Shown here one piece after another: positions 9,092 through 16,853 of a DNA stretch of 64,000 nt (positions within the stretch are counted from its first letter, which is position 1; every line of letters starts with the position of its first letter). Source of the stretch: Candidatus Binatia bacterium (GTDB lineage: Bacteria; Desulfobacterota; Binatia; HRBIN30; BPIQ01); NCBI GenBank assembly GCA_026004195.1, contig BPIQ01000001.1, forward strand, positions 587,871-651,870, written 5' to 3'. The position numbers were made by a program, and so were the translations under genes. The notes beneath the pieces were generated by a model. The model searched no databases, was not told where the DNA came from, and worked only from the letters and a program-made list of their open reading frames with translations.

Positions 9092-10425
9092 GCGAGGCAG
9101 CGCACCAGACGCTCGATTTCTTCGTCGGTGGGAAGTTCGGTCACGCAGACGAGAAGGCTCTCCGCGAGCTCCGGATACCACCTTCCCAGAGGAAAACCCC
9201 CGAGAACGCCCGCCCGCGCACAGCTCCGGAGCGCTTCGTCGGCGTCCGCACCGGCGAGCACGAACTCGTTGAAAAAAACCCCGGGAAAGCGGAGCTGCCA
9301 GCGCCCGCTCGCCACGAGTCGCTCCGCTACCTCGTGCGCCCGGCGATAGTTCATCTGCGCGAGCGCCCGCAGGCCTCGCTTGCCGAGCAGCGAGAGGTAC
9401 ACCGTGGCCGCCAGCGCCCCGAGCGCGTGGTTCGTGCACACGTTCGAGGTGGCTCTCTCGCGCCGGATGTGCTGCTCGCGAGTGGCGAGAGTGAGGACGA
9501 AGCCGCGCTTTCCCCGCGCGTCGACGGTCTGGCCCACGAGCCGCCCGGGCATGGCCCGGACGTAAGCTTCCTTCGTGGCGAAAAGGCCCAACCCGGGACC
9601 CCCGTAAGACAACGGGAGGCCGAAACTCTGCCCCTCGCCCACCGCGATGTCGACGCCGAAATCGCCGGGGGGACGGAAGAGCGCGAGCGCGAGCGGTTCG
9701 AGCGTCACGGAGACGACCCGGGCGCCCACGCGGCTCGCGACGCGCGTGGTCTCGGCGAGGTCTTCGAGAATTCCGAAGACGTTGGGGTATCCCACGACGA
9801 CGGCGGAGGTATTCTCGTCGCAGAGGGCCCCGAGGCGTTCGACGTCGGTGCTCCCCGTCTCGTTCCACGGGACTTCGGCCACCTCCACGTGCGGCAACCC
9901 ATCGAGGTAGGTGCGCACGACGGCTCGCACCTGCGGGTGGAGCGCCGAGCTCAGCACGACCCGCTCGCGATTCGGGGCGAGCCGCCGCGCCATGAGGACG
10001 GCCTCGGCCGCCGCCGACGCCCCGTCGTAGAGGCTCGCGTTGGCGACTTCCATCCCGAAGAGCGTCGCCACGAGCGACTGGAACTCGAAGGCCGCCTGCA
10101 GCGTCCCCTGGCTCACTTCGGGCTGGTACGGCGTGTAAGCGCTCCAGAACTCCGCCCGGGAGAGGACGTGATCGACGACGGCCGGGACGAAGTGCGGGTA
10201 AGCCCCCGCCCCGAGAAAGCAGGGCATCTTCGCTCCCGGATTCGCCTCGGCCTTCTCCTCGAGACGGCGGAGGACTTCCTGCTCGCTCCCCGAAGGGCCG
10301 ATGCGAAGCTGCGCTCGCTCACGGAGCGACTTCGGAACGTCGGCGAGCAGCTCGTCGATCGACGACACCCCCACGGCTCGGAGCATCTCGGCGACGTCGT
10401 CCGGCGTGTGGGGCAAGAACCTCAT
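9088..10425 (-). CDS. gcvPA: Glycine dehydrogenase (decarboxylating), subunit 1
   Basis: A protein of 445 residues, starting MRFLPHTPDDVAEML as in other GcvPA proteins. FLGAGAYPHFVP, the aromatic YTPYQPEVSQG and ATSNVCTNHAL are family hallmarks. It lacks the PLP lysine, which the GcvPB partner provides, as expected for the split P-protein. Fifteen bases separate it from gcvH upstream and it overlaps gcvPB downstream. Confidence 0.97.
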   Translation of the reverse strand: MRFLPHTPDDVAEMLRAVGVSSIDELLADVPKSLRERAQLRIGPSGSEQEVLRRLEEKAEANPGAKMPCFLGAGAYPHFVPAVVDHVLSRAEFWSAYTPYQPEVSQGTLQAAFEFQSLVATLFGMEVANASLYDGASAAAEAVLMARRLAPNRERVVLSSALHPQVRAVVRTYLDGLPHVEVAEVPWNETGSTDVERLGALCDENTSAVVVGYPNVFGILEDLAETTRVASRVGARVVSVTLEPLALALFRPPGDFGVDIAVGEGQSFGLPLSYGGPGLGLFATKEAYVRAMPGRLVGQTVDARGKRGFVLTLATREQHIRRERATSNVCTNHALGALAATVYLSLLGKRGLRALAQMNYRRAHEVAERLVASGRWQLRFPGVFFNEFVLAGADADEALRSCARAGVLGGFPLGRWYPELAESLLVCVTELPTDEEIERLVRCLA

Positions 10426-10440
10426 CGTCCGGCGGCCATG

Positions 10441-10836
10441 TCACTCCGCTTCTTCCTCTTCGGCGATGTACGCCTGGTATTCTTCGGCCGTGAGGAGGTC
10501 GTCGAGCTCCGTCGTGTCCGTCATCTCGATCCTCACGATCCAACCGTCGCCGTAGGGGTCCTCGTTGACGAGCGTCGGGTTGTCGGGAAGGTCCTCGTTC
10601 ACCTCCACCACCGTACCGCTCACGGGCGCGTAGATATCCGAGACCGTTTTCACGGATTCCACGACGGCGAAGGCATCCCCCTTCGAGACCTTGTCGCCGA
10701 CGGAAGGCAGCTCCACGTACACGATTTCTCCGAGCTGATCCTGGGCGTAGTCCGTGATGCCGACCGTCGCCGTGTTTTCCTCGACGAGAACCCACTCGTG
10801 CTCGCGCGTGTATTTCACATCTTCCGGAAACTCCAT
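10441..10836 (-). CDS. gcvH: Glycine cleavage system H protein
   Basis: A protein of 131 residues, the lipoyl carrier of the glycine cleavage complex. The sequence after the initiator reads KYTREHEWV, and the lipoylation site is Lys63 in VESVKTVSD. The barrel strands end with GDGWIVRI, followed by the usual C-terminal helix. It has an unusually acidic tail (EEEEAE). The gene lies between gcvT and gcvPA with short gaps. Confidence 0.97.
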   Translation of the reverse strand: MEFPEDVKYTREHEWVLVEENTATVGITDYAQDQLGEIVYVELPSVGDKVSKGDAFAVVESVKTVSDIYAPVSGTVVEVNEDLPDNPTLVNEDPYGDGWIVRIEMTDTTELDDLLTAEEYQAYIAEEEEAE

Positions 10837-10853
10837 GACGGCCTCCCCGAAGT

Positions 10854-11948
10854 TCAGCGACGCCTGTAGAACGGAAGCGGAACGACTTCCGCGGCGACGC
10901 GGCGACCTCGAATACCGATCGCGAGTGGGCGCCCCGCCTCCGCGAACTCCGGCCTCACATAGCCGAGAGCGACGGGCTTGCCAAGGGAGTAAGAGAAGGT
11001 GCCGCTCGTCACGTGTCCCACCGCACGCTCGCCCGCGAAAATCTCGTTTCCCGGTCGTGCCAGAGCGTTTCCCCGGACCTCGAGACCCACGAGCCTCCGC
11101 GGGACGCCCTCGCGGAGCTGTCGCTCGAGCGCTTCTCTCCCGACGAAGGCGTGCCCGAGGTCCACGAAGCGTCCGAGCCCGGCCTCCCACGGGGTCGTCG
11201 ACTCGTCGATCTCGTGCCCGTAGAGCGGGAGTGCGGCTTCGATGCGCAGCGTATCCCGCGCTCCGAGCCCCGCGGGGACGAGTCCCCAGGAGCGCCCCGC
11301 GTCGAGCAGAGCGGCCCAGAGTCGCTCGCCGAGCCCGGGAGCTCGCAGGTAGATCTCCCAACCGTCCTCTCCCGTGTAGCCGGTGCGGGCCAGGAGGACC
11401 GGCATGTCCAGGATCCGCGCCTCGACGAAAGCGAAGCGTCCGACGGACCGGAGGTCCAGGGGGACGGAGGACGAGAGGATTTCCGTGGCGGCGGGACCCT
11501 GCAGCGCGAGCTGCACGAACTCGGCGCTCGCGTCGCGGACTTCCGCGTCCCGAGGGGCGTGGCGCCGGATCCAGGCGAAATCCCTTTCCGTGTTCGCGGC
11601 GTTCACGCAAAGAAAAAACCGCTCCCCCGAGAGCCGGTGCACCGTCACGTCGTCGAGGATCCCGCCCTGCGGAGAACAGAGGAGCGAGTACTGCACCCTT
11701 CCGTCCCGCAGCCGCCGGGCGTCGTTCGTCGCGACCCCGAGAACCAGCTCCAGGGCAGCCGGCCCTTCGATCTCGATCTCCCCCATGTGGCTTACGTCGA
11801 AAAGCCCGGCACGGTGCCGCACGGCTTCGTGCTCCTCCCGAATACTCGAGTACCAGAGCGGCATTTCCCAGCCGGCAAAGCGCGTGAACCGGGCGCCGAG
11901 GGCCCGGTGAGCGCCGTGGAGGGGGGACCGTCTAGGCTCTTCCGGCAC
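10854..11948 (-). CDS. gcvT: Aminomethyltransferase (glycine cleavage system T protein)
   Basis: About 364 residues. It transfers the aminomethyl carbon from GcvH to tetrahydrofolate with release of ammonia. FAGWEMPLWYSS, FDVSHMGE, LARTGYTGEDGWEIY and PAGLGARDTLRIEAALPLYGHE are all classical GcvT blocks. The proposed start is GTG 11948, which overlaps the end of folD by 17 bases; an in-frame ATG at 12017 would overlap far more. Coupling to folD fits their shared product and substrate, methylene-tetrahydrofolate. Confidence 0.95.
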   Translation of the reverse strand: MPEEPRRSPLHGAHRALGARFTRFAGWEMPLWYSSIREEHEAVRHRAGLFDVSHMGEIEIEGPAALELVLGVATNDARRLRDGRVQYSLLCSPQGGILDDVTVHRLSGERFFLCVNAANTERDFAWIRRHAPRDAEVRDASAEFVQLALQGPAATEILSSSVPLDLRSVGRFAFVEARILDMPVLLARTGYTGEDGWEIYLRAPGLGERLWAALLDAGRSWGLVPAGLGARDTLRIEAALPLYGHEIDESTTPWEAGLGRFVDLGHAFVGREALERQLREGVPRRLVGLEVRGNALARPGNEIFAGERAVGHVTSGTFSYSLGKPVALGYVRPEFAEAGRPLAIGIRGRRVAAEVVPLPFYRRR

Positions 11949-12816
11949 GGAGCTCCGACTCTCCCCGCCCGGCCCGGCGTTTGGCTGCTTCGACGGTATT
12001 CCAGAGAAGCATGGCAATCGTCATCGGCCCGACCCCGCCGGGCACCGGGGTCACGAACGCGGCGCGTTCGATGGCTTTCTCGGATTCGACGTCGCCCACG
12101 AGCTTCCCCTCGGGCGTGCGGTTGATCCCGACGTCCACGACCACGCTTCCGGGGGCGACCCACTCGCCGCGAATGGCCCTCGCCTTTCCCACGGCGGCAA
12201 CGAGGATTTCCGCCCGGGCCACCTCTCCCGCGAGGTCGACCGTGCGCGAGTGGCACACGGTGACGGTGGCGTGTTTCTCCAGGAGCAAAAGCGCCACCGG
12301 TTTTCCGACGAGCCTGCTTCGGCCGACGACGACGGCCCGCTTGCCTCGAAGCTCCGTTCCCGTGCTCTCGACCAGCCGCAGGATGCCGAGCGGCGTGCAG
12401 GGTCGCAGTCCGGGCTCGCCGAGGAGAAGCCGGGCCTGGTTGGACGGGGTGAGGCCGTCGACGTCCTTCTCGGGATCGAGCAGGTCGAGGACTCGCGCCG
12501 GGTCGAGCGGCGCCGGCAGCGGCAACTGCACGAGGATGCCGTCGACGTCGGAGCGCCGGTTGAGGTCCCGGATCAGGGCGTCGAGCTTTTCCTGCGGCGT
12601 GTCGGCCGGAAGCTCGAACCCGAACGACTCGATGCCCGCTTCCCCGCAGGCCTTGCGCTTGTTGCGCACGTAGGTACGGGAAGCCGGGTCGTCCCCCACG
12701 AGCACGGTGGCAAGGCCCGGAGGACGACCGTAACGCTCCCGGAACCGAGCCGCCTCCCGCTCGACCTCCTCGCGAACGGTCGCCGCGAGCCGCTTTCCGT
12801 CGATCCACTCTCCCAT
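11932..12816 (-). CDS. folD: Bifunctional methylenetetrahydrofolate dehydrogenase/methenyltetrahydrofolate cyclohydrolase
   Basis: A protein of 294 residues. It shows the catalytic-lysine segment YVRNKRKAC, the folate-site DGILVQLPLP, the Rossmann loop GRSRLVGKP and the C-terminal PVPGGVGPMTIAML. It interconverts methylene-, methenyl- and formyl-tetrahydrofolate. Placed first in the glycine cleavage operon, it would handle the one-carbon unit made by GcvT. The ATG at 12816 follows a predicted -10 element by seven bases, so its mRNA may be leaderless. No glycine riboswitch is visible. Confidence 0.96.
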   Translation of the reverse strand: MGEWIDGKRLAATVREEVEREAARFRERYGRPPGLATVLVGDDPASRTYVRNKRKACGEAGIESFGFELPADTPQEKLDALIRDLNRRSDVDGILVQLPLPAPLDPARVLDLLDPEKDVDGLTPSNQARLLLGEPGLRPCTPLGILRLVESTGTELRGKRAVVVGRSRLVGKPVALLLLEKHATVTVCHSRTVDLAGEVARAEILVAAVGKARAIRGEWVAPGSVVVDVGINRTPEGKLVGDVESEKAIERAAFVTPVPGGVGPMTIAMLLWNTVEAAKRRAGRGESELRAGRA

Positions 12817-12823
12817 GGCGCCG

Positions 12824-12851
12824 CCCTTAACAGACAGGGGCGTCTTTTCAA
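12824..12851 (-). promoter_or_regulatory. Putative promoter of the folD-gcvTHPAPB operon
   Basis: On the minus strand TTGAAA (12846-12851), a 16-base spacer and TAAGGG (12824-12829). Only seven bases separate the -10 from ATG 12816, predicting a leaderless transcript. Confidence 0.45.
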
Positions 12852-12865
12852 GGGATGGTTCGCGA

Positions 12866-13324
12866 GACGCGACGGAGCGCGTCCCTCCGGCCCGTGCGCG
12901 CGTGGGCCGGCGTCGATCGTCGCGGAGGCGGCCGGGCCCCTAGAATCGGAGGGCCACGCTCTGTCGTGGCCGCGTTCATCGATGGCACGGACCTCCATCG
13001 TCCGACACACACGGCCGCGTGCATCCCCCGCCGGAGCGCGTCCCTCCGCGGGCGCGTCCTCATCGTGGCGCGTCCCCCCCCCCCGGACGCGACGGAGCGC
13101 GTCCCTCCGGCCCGTGCGCGCGTACCCCGTGCGCCTCCGCGCGGCGCTTCGAATCCGCAATCGGAGGGCCACGCTCTGTCGTGGCCGCGTTCATCGATGG
13201 CACGGACCTCCATCGTCCGACACACACGGCCGCGTGCACCCCCCGCCGGAGCGCGTCCCTCCGCGTGGCCGTGCCTCATCCGTGGCGCGTCCCCGCCCCC
13301 CGACGCGACGGAGCGCGTCCCTCC
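12866..13324. repeat. REP/BIME-like array: five complete and two half palindromic repeats, period about 217 bases
   Basis: The gap 12817-13364 holds no gene but a 2.2-copy tandem array. Complete hairpins lie at 12866-12888, 13085-13108 and 13302-13324 (read on minus) and at 12948-12971 and 13163-13186 (read on plus); half copies lie at 13033-13047 and 13248-13262. Each complete one starts GGAGG at the 5' foot, followed by a 6-7 bp stem with a six-base loop. Stem type A is GACGCG/CGCGTC with loop CTCCGT; type B is GGCCACG/CGTGGCC with loop CTCTGT. Aligned, they differ by paired, compensating changes. The 5' GGAG foot and inverted pairing are as in REP/BIME elements. No RAYT transposase is in the window. 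Confidence 0.85.
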
Positions 13325-13339
13325 GCGTGGCGTGTCCTG

Positions 13340-13368
13340 GAACGTCGGGGACGTTCGCTCCGACCTAC
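13340..13368 (-). repeat. Third REP-like hairpin with GGAG/GTAG foot, touching the stop codon of the next gene
   Basis: On the minus strand GTAG (13365-13368) and GGAG (13358-13361) precede a perfect 7-bp stem GAACGTC/GACGTTC with a three-base loop (13340-13356). The architecture is that of the adjacent array with a different stem. Its GTAG includes the TAG stop (13365-13367) of the broken choice-of-anchor gene. It could also work as a 3' transcript-end structure, but no T-run follows. Confidence 0.6.
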
Positions 13369-14255
13369 ATTGCGGCAAGGGGGCAAGGAGTCCCGGCCAG
13401 GACCGCGTCGAACACGACCCGCACGAGAGCCGAGAGATCCTCCTCCCCCGCGCGACCGTCGCAATCCGGGTCCGCCGGGCACGCGGGATCGACACCGCCC
13501 AGGATCTTCACCCAGGCGAGCAGGTCGGCGGCGGAGACCTCGCCGTCGCAGTTCGCGTCCCATCTCGCGTCCGGCGGTCGGCAAGCGTGGGGGAACTCGT
13601 CGGCGAAGGCGTCGGCGACGAAGTGGCGGTAGCACTCGGGGAGCGAGTCGGAGTCGGCGGTGCCGTGGGAGTCCGCGACGGGCTCGGGGTCGGCGTCGGG
13701 CTCGGCACGCCGAGAACGACCTCGAGCGTCGTCATGGCCGCGCGGTCGCCGCTGTTGTTCCGGTTTCCATTGACGGCATTTCCCCAGGCCGTGAAACGAA
13801 AAGGGCCGCCGCTCGCAGGTGCCGTCCAGAGGAAACTGAAGCGAACGACGCCGTCCTCTGCAAGCTTCGGCATGTCGTGGGTCACCTCCGTGCGCCCGCC
13901 TGCGCCGATCAGGGTACGAGTCAGATCGCTGTGCGTCCCTCCCTCTAGCTAGCGTCCCGCCGTCGGCCCGGACGTTGAGGCCGCCGAAAGGCTGCCCCGG
14001 CGGGGTCACGATCTCGAAGGTGTACTCGTGCGTCGAAAGCGGCTCGACGGCGAGAGGACCCGAAAGCCGGACCTCCGGCGCCATCCCGCCGCTGTGGCAC
14101 GCCACCTGGTTGCAGCCCGCGCTGCCGAAGGCCGTCGAGGGAATTCCGCCGGAAAACCCGCGGGCCGTTCCGGCTGTACCGAGCACGCACGCGCCGCCCA
14201 GTACGAAAAGCATCGCGAATCCCGGCCATGCTTCGACTCCACTTCGCCGACGCAT
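13365..14255 (-). pseudogene. Secreted choice-of-anchor V / dockerin-like protein, broken by two compensating frameshifts
   Basis: Signal peptide from ATG 14255 (good GGGGGA ribosome-binding site). Then comes a choice-of-anchor V-like domain that starts GFSGGIP with a CNQVACHSGG motif and ends in another frame with SFLWTAPASGG and NAVNGNRNNSGD. A Pro/Thr/Ser linker follows. Back in the first frame are two dockerin/EF-hand-like repeats (DANCDGEVSAADLL and DPDCDGRAGEEDL). The first break falls at CTAGCTAG (13945-13952), where losing one CTAG restores the frame. The second falls in the linker near 13580-13600, where one base is missing. The encoded protein would be secreted, with a calcium-binding tail. 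Sequence error and decay cannot be separated here. Confidence 0.75.
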
Positions 14256-14305
14256 ACGATTTCCCCCTTCAGCTCGACCCAACACACAACCCCCGGCCGG
14301 AGTTC

Positions 14306-15256
14306 TCAGACGACCGGGTGGAGCAGCTCCTCGCCCCGGCAGAACCTGAGGACTTCCTCCACGGCGAGCTCCGCCATTTTCCTGCGTGTTTTCTCGGTCG
14401 CACTACCGAGATGCGGGAGAAGAACCACGTTCGGGAGATCCAGGAGCGCCCGGTCGACTTCCGGTTCCCTCTCGTAAACGTCGAGGCCCGCGGCAAAAAG
14501 CCCGCGCTCGCGGAGCACGCGGGCGAGAGCACGTTCGTCGACGACAGGCCCCCGCGAGGTATTCACCAGGACGGCCGACGGCTTCATCTTCCGGAGCTCC
14601 TCTTCGCCCAGAAGGTGGTAGGTCTCCTCCGTCAAGGGACAATGCAGGGACACGAAATCCGACCGTTCGAGCAACTCCTGGAGCGGCACGTACGAAAGAC
14701 CCAGCGCCGCTTCCGTCTCCACGGGCAAGCGATGGCGCTGGGTGTAGAGAACACGCATCCCGAAGCCGGAAGCGCGCCGGGCGACGGCTCGTCCGATCCG
14801 GCCCGCGCCGACGATGCCGAGCGTCGCGCCGAAAAGCTCCTGCCCGAGCAAGAGGTCGGGCTCCCAACCGTGGAACCGTCCCTCCCTCACGAACCGGTCG
14901 CCTTCGACCACCCGGCGGGCGCAAGCCAGAAGAAGGGCCCACGCGAGATCGGCCGTGGCCTCGGTCAGTACGTCGGGCGTGTTGGTGACGCGCACCCCGC
15001 GCCGTCGGGCTTCTTCGAGGTCGATATTGTCGACGCCGGCCGCCATGTTCGCAACGAGCCGAAGTTCGGGCCCTGCCGCGTCGAAAACTTCCCTGTCGAT
15101 CCGATCCGTGAGGAGGCACACGAGCGCGCTCGCTCCGCGGATCCTTCGGAGAAGATCCGCCCTGTCGCTCGCGGGGGATCCGACCTCGAGCGTGCACATA
15201 CCCTGGAGCTTCTTCTCGACTCCACCGGGAAGCGGTCGCGTGACCAGAACCCGCAT
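14306..15256 (-). CDS. D-isomer-specific 2-hydroxyacid dehydrogenase (glyoxylate/hydroxypyruvate reductase-like)
   Basis: A protein of 316 residues. The Rossmann motif is GIVGAGRIGRAVARRA. The catalytic triad is visible: Arg in NTSRGPVVDE, Glu in GLDVYEREP and His in LPHLGSATEKTR. The last motif and length are most like NAD(P)H-dependent glyoxylate/hydroxypyruvate reductases (GyaR type). Near a glycine cleavage operon and an ethylmalonyl-CoA cluster, reduction of glyoxylate or hydroxypyruvate is a sensible but unproven role. A strong ribosome-binding site (AAGGAGGGG) precedes ATG 15256. Confidence 0.92.
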   Translation of the reverse strand: MRVLVTRPLPGGVEKKLQGMCTLEVGSPASDRADLLRRIRGASALVCLLTDRIDREVFDAAGPELRLVANMAAGVDNIDLEEARRRGVRVTNTPDVLTEATADLAWALLLACARRVVEGDRFVREGRFHGWEPDLLLGQELFGATLGIVGAGRIGRAVARRASGFGMRVLYTQRHRLPVETEAALGLSYVPLQELLERSDFVSLHCPLTEETYHLLGEEELRKMKPSAVLVNTSRGPVVDERALARVLRERGLFAAGLDVYEREPEVDRALLDLPNVVLLPHLGSATEKTRRKMAELAVEEVLRFCRGEELLHPVV

Positions 15257-15311
15257 GGCCCCTCCTTACGCCCGGCGACCCGGAAAAAAGCAACCCACCC
15301 CCTTTGCCCTC

Positions 15312-15339
15312 GTTGCGTCGTTTGCTAAGGATGGTAGAT
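15312..15339 (+). promoter_or_regulatory. Possible promoter of the DUF1329 gene
   Basis: TTGCGT (15312-15317), a 16-base spacer and TAGATC (15334-15339), about 57 bases before ATG 15397. The -35 is imperfect. Confidence 0.35.
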
Positions 15340-15396
15340 CGATTGATCCAATCTCGTCCTTTCGGCTTGCCGGGGAATAGTTCCAGAGGAGGTTCC

Positions 15397-16769
15397 ATGC
15401 AGGGCTTTCACCGAAGAGGATGGCGAGTTTTGTTCCTTTCCCTGACGACCGCCCTCCTGGCGGCGTCCGTCCAAGCCCGCGCGGCGGAGCCCGGCCCGGG
15501 CGGAAGCCAGAAGAAGTCCACCCTCGAGCCCATCGGCGTCGTGAACTCCGAAACCTGGGAGCAGTACAAGGATCTCCTGCCGGCGGAGTTTCTCGAGCGG
15601 TACAAGAACGGGGAGTGGGAGCACGAGGTGTACGAGATTCCGGAGGGAACCGTGCTGGCCGACCTGGACTTTCTCGCGGCCGGAGAGCGCAACCGCGGCA
15701 AGTACGACATCGGCAAGTACGGGGAAGTGATCGACGTGAAGACCGGCAAGCAACCGCAGTTCATCTACGGGCCTCCGTTCCCCGACATCGACCCGGCCGA
15801 CCCGAAAGCGGGAATCAAGTGCGTGTGGAATTTCTTCTACCAGTCCTACCTTCTCGGCAACAGCCTCAATTACGTGAACCTCGACTTCGTCGGGCGCCGC
15901 GGAATGGAACGAAGGATCGTCAGCGACGTCTACCAGAAGTTCTACGACGGCCAGCCCCCGAAGTACCTTCCCAAGTCGAATCCTCAGAATTTTCTCTTCC
16001 AGCAAATCAGCGGTGTCGTCGCTCCGGCCGACCTCCAGGGGACGGTCGCGCTCTCGCACCGCTTCCGCGACCCCCGCAAAAGGGACCAGCAGTGGACCTA
16101 CGTGCCCGCCTTGCGGCGGGTGCGTGCGGTCTCGCCGGCGAACCGGTCGGACGGTTTTCTCGGCTCGGACATGAGCCAGGACGACGGCTCGTACTTCGAC
16201 GGAAAGCCCGAGGACTTCGAGTGGAAGCTCGTGGGCGAAGGCGAAGTGCTCATGCTCTACGACCGGACGGCGCTGCTCGAGAAAAAGCACAACCTGCGCG
16301 CTTTGCCCGAAGGAGGACGCAGGGAGTCGACGACGCAAGGCCTCGTTTCAAGTACCAGCTCGAAGGCTACCGCCCCGAGGACGGCCTCGCCTGGGCTCCG
16401 CTCAAGTCGGAATACGTCCTCATCAAGCGGCCCGTCTGGATCGTGGAGGGGAAACCCAAGGACCCCTACTACCTCTACGGCAAGCTCGTCCTCCGGTTCG
16501 ACAAGTACAGCTGGCGGGGTACGTACAACTCGAAGTACGACTGGCGGGGAGAAATCCTGAACTCGTACATGCCGGTCTACGGCCCCTACTTCAACATCAA
16601 CGGTGAATGGAGGGCGTACGCCTGGGCGCTCTTCACGATGGCGCAGAACTGGAAGGCCAACCGGGCCACCGTGAGCTACCCCGACCCGAACAACCCCGTG
16701 TACAAGTCCCGCATTTCGTACCCCGACGACTTCTTCAACGTGGACCGGCTTCTCCGGCGCGGGAAGTAA
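15397..16769 (+). pseudogene. DUF1329 family exported protein, interrupted by one frameshift
   Basis: Starts at ATG 15397 behind a clear AGAGGAGG site, with a Sec signal peptide ending near ARAAEP. The first ~310 residues match the DUF1329 fold (LolA/LppX-like, outer-membrane associated), including RDQQWTYVPALRRVR and SDGFLGSDMSQDD. After HNLRALPEGG the frame fails near 16320-16332. It resumes one base off with RFKYQLEGYRPEDGLAWAP and RPVWIVEGKPKDPYYLYG and ends at 16769. Adding one base restores a protein of about 457 residues. DUF1329 proteins often occur with hydrophobic-substrate catabolism genes; the function is not established. Confidence 0.82.
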
Positions 16770-16794
16770 GGTCCTCGCGGCGAGAAGGCAGGCC

Positions 16795-16819
16795 AAAAAA
16801 GAAAGCCGCGGACGGTTTC
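16795..16819 (-). terminator. Possible intrinsic terminator after the thiamine-diphosphate enzyme gene
   Basis: On the minus strand a short stem (GAAACCG pairing with CGGCTTTC, one bulge) leads into TTTCTTTTTT. It lies between the convergent DUF1329 and thiamine-diphosphate enzyme genes. Confidence 0.35.
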
Positions 16820-16853
16820 CCGGAGCCGGGCGGAGAAAAAAGACCGGCCCTAT

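Noticed and set aside
12817-12865. Glycine riboswitch before the gcv operon
   Set aside because: The stretch is too short and the promoter appears to abut the folD start; no aptamer-like fold was seen.
12866-13324. CRISPR array
   Set aside because: Repeats are palindromic, alternate in orientation and have unequal copies; no equal-length repeats with unique spacers and no cas genes.
12250-13632. 460-residue plus-strand frame over folD and the repeat array
   Set aside because: Covers the antisense of folD and the REP array; low-complexity product without any domain.
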